Origin: Prochlorococcus sp. AG-402-G19
GTDB lineage: Bacteria; Cyanobacteriota; Cyanobacteriia; PCC-6307; Cyanobiaceae
Length of the DNA: 54,017 nt
Direction: 5' to 3'
Assembly (NCBI GenBank): GCA_003279455.1
Contig: QCHU01000005.1
Span: 1 to 54,017 of the forward strand
Numbering within the stretch: the stretch's first letter is position 1; the number at the start of each line of letters is the position of its first letter. The translations under genes and the position numbers were made by a program. Positions 46,998 through 54,017 of this stretch are shown one piece after another. Below the pieces are notes generated by a model. The model saw only the letters and a program-made list of their open reading frames with translations, did no database searches and had not been told where the DNA came from.

Positions 46998-48083
46998 ATG
47001 GCAGACATAGTTATTCTGGTTTTATTTCTCTTATCAGGTGCAATCACCGGATGGATTGGGGTGAATTGGTTACCTGAAGAGACTTTAGATCGTATAACTA
47101 ATTTAAAAAATTTTAAAATTGCTCTATCAGGGTTAACCGCTTTTGTAGGTCTTTTAGTTGCCTTTCTTTTTCAGCAGTTTAGAAATAAATTAACTAAAAG
47201 GATAAGAACAATGCCAACAGATCTACTAGTAAGTAGATCTGTTGGCATTGTTCTTGGACTTATCATAGCAACACTTTTATTAGTACCCGTATTACTTTTA
47301 CCTTTACCCGCTGAATTATTTTTTGTAAAGCCAATTTTTGCTGTACTAAGCAACATATTTTTTGGAGTACTTGGATATAACCTTGCTGATGTTCATGGTC
47401 GAACAGTTTTACGTCTTTTCAATCCAAACAGCACTGAATCTTTATTAATGGCAGATGGGATTCTAACCCCAGCGAGTGCAAAAGTTTTAGATACAAGTGT
47501 AATAATTGATGGACGCATTCAGGCCCTCCTTAAATTTAGGCTCATAGAAGGGCAAATAATTGTCGCTCAATCAGTTATAGACGAGCTACAAAAACTCGCT
47601 GACTCAAGTAACAATGAAAAGCGAGGAAAAGGAAGGAGAGGTCTTAAATTGCTAAACCAATTGAGAGAAAGTTATGGCAGAAGATTAGTTATCAACAGTA
47701 CAAAATATGAAGGAGAAGGAACTGATGAAATTCTTTTAAAATTAACTTCAGACATTTCAGGAATGTTAATAACTGTTGATTACAACTTATCTCAAGTAGC
47801 TCAAGTACAAGAAATAAAAGTTCTAAATCTAAGCGATCTAGTTCTCGCAGTTAGACCTGAGGTTCAACCTGGTGAAAAATTAAATTTAAAAGTAGTTAGA
47901 GAAGGCAAGGAAAATTCACAAGGTATTGCCTATCTTGAAGATGGCACAATGGTTGTTATTGAGGAGGGCTTCCAATGGATAGGTAAAAGAATAGAAGTAG
48001 TTGTGACTGGAGCACTACAAACACCGACAGGGCGAATGGTTTTTAGTAAAGCTTCCAATGATCAGCCCACGAACAAATTTTAA
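46998..48083 (+). CDS. PIN-TRAM domain membrane protein (YacL-like)
   Basis: Predicted membrane-bound RNase or RNA-binding protein of unknown target. The N-terminal ~140 residues have about four hydrophobic helices (such as IVILVLFLLSGAITGWIGVN). The PIN domain starts at about residue 162 with KVLDTSVIIDGRIQALLKFR and IIVAQSVIDELQKLADSS, and has LITVDYNLSQVAQV near 255 with the last acidic residue. A TRAM-like C-terminus follows (EGKENSQGIAYLEDGTMVVI). The 361 residues match the family. A 24-bp perfect inverted repeat lies at codons 69-86, between the second and third hydrophobic helices. Confidence 0.88.
   Translation: MADIVILVLFLLSGAITGWIGVNWLPEETLDRITNLKNFKIALSGLTAFVGLLVAFLFQQFRNKLTKRIRTMPTDLLVSRSVGIVLGLIIATLLLVPVLLLPLPAELFFVKPIFAVLSNIFFGVLGYNLADVHGRTVLRLFNPNSTESLLMADGILTPASAKVLDTSVIIDGRIQALLKFRLIEGQIIVAQSVIDELQKLADSSNNEKRGKGRRGLKLLNQLRESYGRRLVINSTKYEGEGTDEILLKLTSDISGMLITVDYNLSQVAQVQEIKVLNLSDLVLAVRPEVQPGEKLNLKVVREGKENSQGIAYLEDGTMVVIEEGFQWIGKRIEVVVTGALQTPTGRMVFSKASNDQPTNKF
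47204..47255. repeat. Perfect 24-bp inverted repeat inside the PIN-TRAM gene
   Basis: The arm at 47204-47227 (beginning AAGAACAATGCCAAC, ending AGATCTACT) is the exact reverse complement of 47232-47255, with a 4-base loop AGTA. It encodes Arg-Thr-Met-Pro-Thr-Asp-Leu-Leu-Val-Ser-Arg-Ser-Val-Gly-Ile-Val-Leu. Because the repeat is a palindrome, the minus strand also encodes an RTMPTDLL-type stretch. Such length without mismatch is not expected by chance. Confidence 0.97.
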
Positions 48084-48145
48084 ACAAGAAAAGCATCTCA
48101 AGGCTAGATCTAGCTAGGCTCGAGTCCAAGGATACTTAACTTCAT

Positions 48146-48820
48146 ATGACTGCATCACAACCGTATTATGGCGATTCTGCCGTAATGAGAACTCCACCCC
48201 CTGATTTACCATCCCTTTTGCTGAAAGAGAGGATAGTTTATTTAGGCTTGCCGCTTTTTTCCGATGATGATGCCAAAAGGCAACTAGGAATGGACGTCAC
48301 TGAACTAATTATTGCCCAACTTCTTTTTCTAGAATTTGATAATTCAGAAAAACCTATTTATTTTTACATTAACTCCACGGGAACAAGTTGGTATACAGGA
48401 GATGCAATTGGATTTGAAACTGAAGCCTTTGCAATTTGCGACACGCTTAGATATGTGAAGCCTCCCGTGCACACAATTTGCATAGGTCAAGCAATGGGAA
48501 CTGCAGCAGTAATTCTCTCAGCAGGGACAAAAGGGCAACGAGCAGCATTACCTCATGCATCAATTGTTCTTCATCAGCCTAGAAGTGGCGCCCAAGGCCA
48601 AGCAACTGATATTCAAATCAGAGCGAAAGAAGTTATTCACAATAAGAAAGCTATGCTAGAAATTCTTAGCCATAACACTGGAAGATCAGTAGATCAATTA
48701 TCTAAAGACTCAGATCGAATGAGTTATCTCAACCCTCATGAAGCTGTTAATTATGGGATTATTGATCGAGTTCTTACAAGTAGAAAAGATTTACCAGGAG
48801 AGAAAGTTTTGCCCACATAG
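48146..48820 (+). CDS. clpR: ClpR, inactive Clp protease subunit
   Basis: Non-catalytic ClpP paralogue that forms a mixed ring with ClpP3 in cyanobacteria and plastids. It shares the ClpP fold (KPIYFYINSTGTSWYTGDAI, SAGTKGQRAALPHASIVLHQ). At the nucleophile position, where ClpP has G-L-A-A-S-M-G-A, this protein has G-Q-A-M-G-T-A-A, so the catalytic Ser is Gly. The His region (VLHQP) remains. The 224 residues fit ClpR. It is 63 bp upstream of clpP3, as expected for the clpR-clpP3 operon. Confidence 0.93.
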   Translation: MTASQPYYGDSAVMRTPPPDLPSLLLKERIVYLGLPLFSDDDAKRQLGMDVTELIIAQLLFLEFDNSEKPIYFYINSTGTSWYTGDAIGFETEAFAICDTLRYVKPPVHTICIGQAMGTAAVILSAGTKGQRAALPHASIVLHQPRSGAQGQATDIQIRAKEVIHNKKAMLEILSHNTGRSVDQLSKDSDRMSYLNPHEAVNYGIIDRVLTSRKDLPGEKVLPT

Positions 48821-48883
48821 CCTAATAATTTTTTCAAAATATTTTTTAAATCATTAACCTCAACTACTAAACATTAATTAGCC

Positions 48884-49486
48884 ATGCCAATAGGTACTCC
48901 AAGCGTTCCATACCGTCTTCCAGGAAGTCAATTTGAAAGATGGGTTGATATATATACCAGACTGGGTGCGGAGAGAATTCTATTTCTTGGCCAAGAGGTA
49001 AACGACGGCATCGCAAATAGCCTTGTGGCACAAATGCTTTATCTTGATTCTGAGGACAGCAGTAAGCCAATCTATTTGTATATCAATAGTCCTGGTGGCT
49101 CAGTAACCGCGGGTTTAGCGATATATGACACAATGAAATATGTAAAAAGTGACCTTGTAACCATTTGTGTTGGGTTAGCAGCCTCAATGGGTGCTTTTTT
49201 ATTATCTGCAGGAACAAAAGGAAAAAGACTTGCATTACCTCACAGCAGAATCATGATTCACCAACCTTTGGGAGGTACTGCTCAAAGACAAGCGAGTGAC
49301 ATAGAAATAGAAGCACGTGAAATTCTTAGAATAAAAGAAATGCTCAATAAATCTATGGCAGAAATGACGGGACAAACATACGAAAAGATAGAAAAAGATA
49401 CTGATCGTGATTACTTTTTGAGCGCAGAGGAAGCAAAAGATTATGGTCTAATTGATCGAGTGATAAATCATCCAAGTGAAAGTTAA
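48884..49486 (+). CDS. clpP: ATP-dependent Clp protease proteolytic subunit
   Basis: Serine protease subunit of the Clp machine, most likely the ClpP3 paralogue that pairs with Clp[41 protein letters not shown] (with the catalytic Ser, residues ~92-111) and [20 protein letters not shown] (catalytic His) are intact, as is the Asp in [20 protein letters not shown]. The 200 residues are normal. Adjacent to clpR. Confidence 0.97.
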   Translation: MPIGTPSVPYRLPGSQFERWVDIYTRLGAERILFLGQEVNDGIANSLVAQMLYLDSEDSSKPIYLYINSPGGSVTAGLAIYDTMKYVKSDLVTICVGLAASMGAFLLSAGTKGKRLALPHSRIMIHQPLGGTAQRQASDIEIEAREILRIKEMLNKSMAEMTGQTYEKIEKDTDRDYFLSAEEAKDYGLIDRVINHPSES

Positions 49487-49579
49487 TTTGATAATTTTGT
49501 TTTTCTTTTTAATTTAATTGTCTTGATAGTCAAAAAAATATCTCAACAAAAGTGGTCTCGATAGCACTCTATTTCGTAA

Positions 49580-50611
<1,032 letters not shown>

Positions 50612-50615
50612 AAAT

Positions 50616-51623
50616 ATCATTCACTTAATCTTAATCGCCTTTCTACTTGACCTTTTAATTGGCGATCCAAAAAGCTTGCCACACCCAGTGCAATTAATGG
50701 GTGTGGTTATTTGTTTTTTGAGAAGGTTGGCTGAAGGAATTGCGAAAGGAAATAAAACAAAGTTATATATTTTAGGCGCAATAATTACAATTATAGTCGT
50801 ATCATTAAGTGGTATAACTGGATGGCTTATAGAAAGATTATTTTTATTTTTTCAACTTAAAAATCCTATTTTTAGTACATTATTTTTTTCTTTAATTTTA
50901 AGTAGTTCGCTTGCCTCAAGAAGTCTAAATAAAAGTATTTTAGAAATTATAAATTTAATAAGCAAAGAAAATCTAAGAGATGATCTTAGTAATTTAAGAC
51001 AAAAATTAAGTCTTATAGTTGGTAGAGATGTTGAGAATTTAGATACGAATCAAATTCTCAGAGCTACAGCTGAGACAGCAAGTGAAAATTCTGTTGATGG
51101 TATCTTTGCTCCATTATTTTGGATGTTTTTAGGAACTATTTTCTGGGAGTTTGATCAATCAATACCAGGTCCATTAGCCATGGCATGGATCTTTAAAGCA
51201 GCTAGTACCATTGATTCAATGCTTGGATATAAAGAGGGAAATTTAAAATGGCTAGGGTTTGCTGGTGCAAAACTTGATGATCTAATGGTCTGGATCCCTT
51301 CAAGAATTGTATTAATTACACTTCCTTTTTGTTGCAAAACAAAAAAGTCAATTTTCAAAACAATAAGGGATTCTTGGGAGGATGGGATTCTGGATGCTTC
51401 TCCTAACTCAGGAATTTCCGAGGCAATATTTGCTTATTGTGCTGGAGTAAGAATGGGGGGTATAAACCATTACAAAGGGCAAAAAAGGATAAAAGCAATA
51501 ATTGCAAAATCTTATCCTATTGCGACTATAAGTTCAGTCAAAAAGATACTTAATATCAGTTTTAGGCTTCAGATTGCTTGGATTCTTTTTTTTTACTTGA
51601 TAATTAAATTTATAAATTTATAA
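50616..51623 (+). CDS. cbiB: Adenosylcobinamide-phosphate synthase CbiB/CobD
   Basis: Membrane enzyme that attaches the aminopropanol-type linker in (pseudo)cobalamin synthesis. The family N-terminus LLDLLIGDPKSLPHPVQLMG is present but lies upstream of the first standard start, TTG 50676 (which would yield LPHPVQLMG only). The frame is open upstream and holds no ATG, GTG or TTG. ATC 50616 or ATT 50619, which follow a GAG ribosome-site core by 7 or 10 nt, are the likely start and give IHLILIAFLLDLLIGDP. Other motifs are TAETASENSVDGIFAPLFWM, AWIFKAASTIDSMLGYKEGN and ASPNSGISEAIFAYCAGVRM. The gene follows ilvC and converges on the sugar transferase gene. Confidence 0.88.
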   Translation: MIHLILIAFLLDLLIGDPKSLPHPVQLMGVVICFLRRLAEGIAKGNKTKLYILGAIITIIVVSLSGITGWLIERLFLFFQLKNPIFSTLFFSLILSSSLASRSLNKSILEIINLISKENLRDDLSNLRQKLSLIVGRDVENLDTNQILRATAETASENSVDGIFAPLFWMFLGTIFWEFDQSIPGPLAMAWIFKAASTIDSMLGYKEGNLKWLGFAGAKLDDLMVWIPSRIVLITLPFCCKTKKSIFKTIRDSWEDGILDASPNSGISEAIFAYCAGVRMGGINHYKGQKRIKAIIAKSYPIATISSVKKILNISFRLQIAWILFFYLIIKFINL

Positions 51624-51625
51624 AA

Positions 51626-52378
51626 TCAAAAAGCACCCCTATCCATGGGAAAGAGTAATACACCTAATGTAAGAATAATAATTTCTAAATCAAGTATAAA
51701 ATTTCTATTTCTTGCATAAGCCAAATCTAATTCAACCCTTTTTTTATAACTAAGGTTATTTCTACCACTAACCTGCCATAAGCCAGTTAGTCCTGGTCTT
51801 ACTGAGATAACTTCTTCCATAAAAAGACTATATTTATTAATCTCATTACTAACAATTGGTCTTGGACCAACTACACTCATTTCCCCTTTTAAAACATTAA
51901 AGAATTGAGGTAATTCATCTAAACTAGACCGTCGCAGAAATCTTCCTAATTTTGTTATTCTAGGATCCTGACGTAATTTAAAATCTTTTTCAAATTCTTT
52001 TCTCATAAGAGGATATTTATCTAATAAATTTGGTAGTAAATCATCAGCATCTTTATACATAGTACGAAACTTTATGCACCCAAATTCTTTATAATTTCTA
52101 CCTACTCTTTTTTGCACATAAAAAACAGATCCTGGAGAACTAAACTTTACTAATATTCCAATTAAGATAAATACTGGTGAGCCTATAGTTAATACAAGAA
52201 GAGAAAAAACAATATCCCCTATCCTTTTTAATGTACGTCCATATCGACTTTGATTTCTTATTATTTCTAAAGCAGGCAAAGAAGAGGGTTCTTTCGAGAT
52301 TACTTCAAAAGGAATCATTGGAGAACCTTTACGGAACTCAGACCATCGTAATAAAGATTTTCTAGGATTATTTTGCAC
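51626..52378 (-). CDS. Polyprenyl-phosphate sugar-1-phosphate transferase
   Basis: Initiating transferase of surface polysaccharide synthesis (PF02397 type, like WbaP/WcaJ), membrane-bound. One hydrophobic helix (GDIVFSLLVLTIGSPVFILI) precedes the catalytic core: SVFYVQKRVGRNYKEFGCIK, FRTMYKDADD, RRSSLDELPQFFNVLKGEMS, VVGPRP and RPGLTGLWQVSGRNN. The D-E-L-P-Q and V-V-G-P-R-P segments are the core motifs. The 250 residues are the short form without the extra helices of WbaP. It starts a minus-strand polysaccharide region. Confidence 0.9.
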   Translation of the reverse strand: MQNNPRKSLLRWSEFRKGSPMIPFEVISKEPSSLPALEIIRNQSRYGRTLKRIGDIVFSLLVLTIGSPVFILIGILVKFSSPGSVFYVQKRVGRNYKEFGCIKFRTMYKDADDLLPNLLDKYPLMRKEFEKDFKLRQDPRITKLGRFLRRSSLDELPQFFNVLKGEMSVVGPRPIVSNEINKYSLFMEEVISVRPGLTGLWQVSGRNNLSYKKRVELDLAYARNRNFILDLEIIILTLGVLLFPMDRGAF

Positions 52379-52430
52379 AAATTATTGAGTTAACAAGCTC
52401 AAGACTGCAATAAAGGTACACCTTACTTAA

Positions 52431-53663
52431 TTAAGATTTTCTTGATATAGAACTAAGGTCACTAGTAGTAATGTCACAAGAATTCATATGCTCACTCCAA
52501 GCTCTAGTTATGGTTTGCTCAAATCTTTTTTTAAATGAATCTTGAGAAAAAGAATTACTCCAATCCCTAATTAACTCAGAGTTTAAATCTCTCCAAAGTT
52601 GTTTTTCCTTAAAAAATTCAATCGCTTCAACTAAGGAATTCACTGTCTGATCATGAAATAAAAGTCCTGTTGCTCCTTCATCTGAATTTAAATTAAAGCA
52701 TTTGACTGTATCTAAAATCCCTCCCTTACCATAAGCAATAACAGGAGCCCCAGAAGCCATTGCTTCAACAGGAGCGATCCCAAAATCCTCAATACCAGCA
52801 TAAACAAATGCCCTACATTTGCTCATAAGTTTTCGAACCTTCTCTTTGCTCTGAAAACCAAGAATTTGAACTGTTGGGCCTGCAAGATTTTTTAAATATA
52901 CTTTTTCGACTCCATCACCAACAACAACTAAAGGTAATTTAAGTTTGTTAAAAGCCCTCACGACCAAATCAACCCTTTTATTTGGTACCAATCTACAAAC
53001 ACTCAAATAAAAATCTTCTCTAGGCTTATCCCACTTAAAAAGATTGACATTTACAGGTGGATGTAAAACCTCTGAACGCCTTCTCCAATACTTCCAGATT
53101 CTCTTTGCAGTAAAATTAGAATTTGCTAGCAAGTAATCTACTCTTGTGCTACTTAATTGATCCCATTGCCTCAAAGCGTGCAATTGCCATCTAATTAATG
53201 GTCCTAAACCAATTCTTCTTAACAAAGATCGTTTCAAATATATATTCATTTGATCCCAAGCGTATCTAACGGGTGTATGCACATAACTAATGTGAAGTTG
53301 ATCAGGCGAGGTCAAAACACCCTTAGCCACAAGATGATTACTACTTATAACCAATGGATACCCCTCTAAATCAATCTGCTCGATTGCGAAAGGTAAAAGA
53401 GGTAAATATTTTTGAACATGTGAGATACCAAATGGTAATTTTTGAATAAAGCTAGTTTTTACTTTTCTTTTAAACAACCAACTATTTTTCAGTAAATTCT
53501 CTTCATTAACTAAAGAGAAAAGTTCTGGCTGTGATGAAATTTCAGTAAGCAAATCATCGATCACCCTAACAACATTCTCAGCACCACCTGTTGATTTAGG
53601 AGTAAACCATTCATGTACTAATGCAATATTGCTTGGAAGATCTAAAGATGAATTTACACTCAA
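52431..53663 (-). CDS. Group 1 (GT4-type) glycosyltransferase
   Basis: Retaining glycosyltransferase with a GT-B fold, cytoplasmic, adding a sugar to a lipid-linked glycan. The N-terminal domain has IALVHEWFTPKSTGGAENVV (residues ~12-31) and LHISYVHTPVRYAWDQMNIY. The C-terminal domain has YLSVCRLVPNKRVDLVVRAF, VQILGFQSKEKVRKLMSKCR and AFVYAGIEDFGIAPVEAMAS, then GAPVIAYGKGGILDTV. The E-D-F-G-I-A-P-V-E-A-M-A-S-G motif is the nucleotide-sugar site (EX7E type). It lies 52 bp upstream of the sugar transferase on the same strand. Confidence 0.9.
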   Translation of the reverse strand: MSVNSSLDLPSNIALVHEWFTPKSTGGAENVVRVIDDLLTEISSQPELFSLVNEENLLKNSWLFKRKVKTSFIQKLPFGISHVQKYLPLLPFAIEQIDLEGYPLVISSNHLVAKGVLTSPDQLHISYVHTPVRYAWDQMNIYLKRSLLRRIGLGPLIRWQLHALRQWDQLSSTRVDYLLANSNFTAKRIWKYWRRRSEVLHPPVNVNLFKWDKPREDFYLSVCRLVPNKRVDLVVRAFNKLKLPLVVVGDGVEKVYLKNLAGPTVQILGFQSKEKVRKLMSKCRAFVYAGIEDFGIAPVEAMASGAPVIAYGKGGILDTVKCFNLNSDEGATGLLFHDQTVNSLVEAIEFFKEKQLWRDLNSELIRDWSNSFSQDSFKKRFEQTITRAWSEHMNSCDITTSDLSSISRKS

Positions 53664-53797
53664 AATTAAAACCTTAAATTATAAAATTAATTTTAGTTTA
53701 TTACAACTAAGATATTATGACAACAAATAATTAAATCATCAAGTTAGCAACCTTAAATTATTCTTCATTAAGGTCCTTATCTAATCAAATAATCTCT

Positions 53798-54017
53798 TTA
53801 GAAAGAAATACCTGTTTTATCTAAAGATGTTATTAATGGATCATAAAAGTTGTGAAATAAGCCACCACTAAAAGAGAATAAATAAACAAAACCACTTAAG
53901 AATCCTAAAAAAATAAAGTATCTAACATAGCCACTTCTTCTTTTTAGCTTGGCAACGGAAAAAAGCATAATAAATAAGAAAACCAAACCTATAAATTCGG
54001 AAACCAACAAAGCTGGT
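53798..54017 (-). CDS. C-terminus of a polytopic membrane protein, partial
   Basis: An open frame from the window edge to the stop at 53798 reads ...LLVSEFIGLVFLFIMLFSVA KLKRRSGYVRYFIFLGFLSG FVYLFSFSGGLFHNFYDPLI TSLDKTGISF. Two hydrophobic helices separated by a basic loop suggest the end of a multi-span protein. Given the neighbouring polysaccharide genes, a polymerase or ligase (Wzy/O-antigen type) is a reasonable guess, but nothing in the visible part proves it. The gene begins beyond the window. Confidence 0.5.
   Translation of the reverse strand, partial: PALLVSEFIGLVFLFIMLFSVAKLKRRSGYVRYFIFLGFLSGFVYLFSFSGGLFHNFYDPLITSLDKTGISF

Noticed and set aside
47171-47356. Minus-strand frame of 61 codons containing RTMPTDLL
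   Set aside because: Its resemblance to the plus-strand protein comes only from the perfect inverted repeat; not a gene.

Overview
The window is cyanobacterial and most like Prochlorococcus. It is AT-rich and densely packed with short intergenic spaces. It carries cyanobacterial markers: Ftn2/ZipN, a ClpR-ClpP3 pair, a DUF3611 protein, a DUF1517 protein, a TIGR03792 protein, a nickel superoxide dismutase with its protease SodX, and CbiB of pseudocobalamin synthesis. A base composition near one-third GC suggests a low-light NATL-like clade, but strain identity is an inference.

Layout. 1-6400: C-terminally cut NAD kinase, pheS, surE, a DUF3611 membrane protein, ribF, a tiny membrane protein, then thiE (with an N-terminal ThiD2-like domain) overlapping thiS, then a DUF1517 protein. 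6500-8500: two tiny unknown ORFs, then larB, a TIGR03792 protein and ispF on the minus strand. 8500-12980: a very AT-rich accessory insert between ispF and trmD. It holds a GT32-like glycosyltransferase, a class I methyltransferase and a membrane-anchored sugar-dehydrogenase-type beta-propeller, with long non-coding gaps. 12980-24930: conserved housekeeping genes: trmD-era, a conserved hypothetical, a Bax-inhibitor-1-like membrane protein, ffh-rpsP-phoH, ftn2, pdhA, a group 2 sigma factor and the NAD(P)HX repair enzyme. 24960-33000: mnmA, lnt, a lumenal FKBP, sodN-sodX, trpC, lpd and a SpoU methyltransferase. 32760-39640: murA, tRNA-Leu(CAA), argD, folC, an FAD-linked oxidase with a cytosine-deaminase-like amidohydrolase, and tRNA-His(GTG). 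39690-46890: miaB, ddl, a small membrane protein, ftsQ, ftsZ, the SRP RNA gene on the minus strand, panB and hemW. 46998-51620: a PIN-TRAM membrane protein, clpR-clpP3, ilvC and cbiB. 51626-end: start of a cell-surface polysaccharide region on the minus strand, with an initiating sugar transferase, a GT4 glycosyltransferase and the C-terminus of a membrane protein cut by the window edge.

Functional links. Several neighbours act together: ThiE and ThiS in thiamine synthesis; Ffh and its 4.5S-type RNA in membrane targeting; Ftn2, FtsQ and FtsZ in division; SodN with SodX; ClpR with ClpP3; and the sugar transferase with the GT4 enzyme.

Most unusual signals. (1) A perfect 24-bp inverted repeat with a 4-nt loop lies inside the PIN-TRAM gene (47204-47255). 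(2) ThiS has residues beyond the Gly-Gly that normally forms its C-terminus. (3) Two genes, the beta-propeller protein and cbiB, seem to need an AUC-type start codon. (4) A perfect palindrome sits just upstream of sodN. (5) argD starts with TTG five bases after a tRNA. No CRISPR array, transposase, prophage or obvious defence system was seen.
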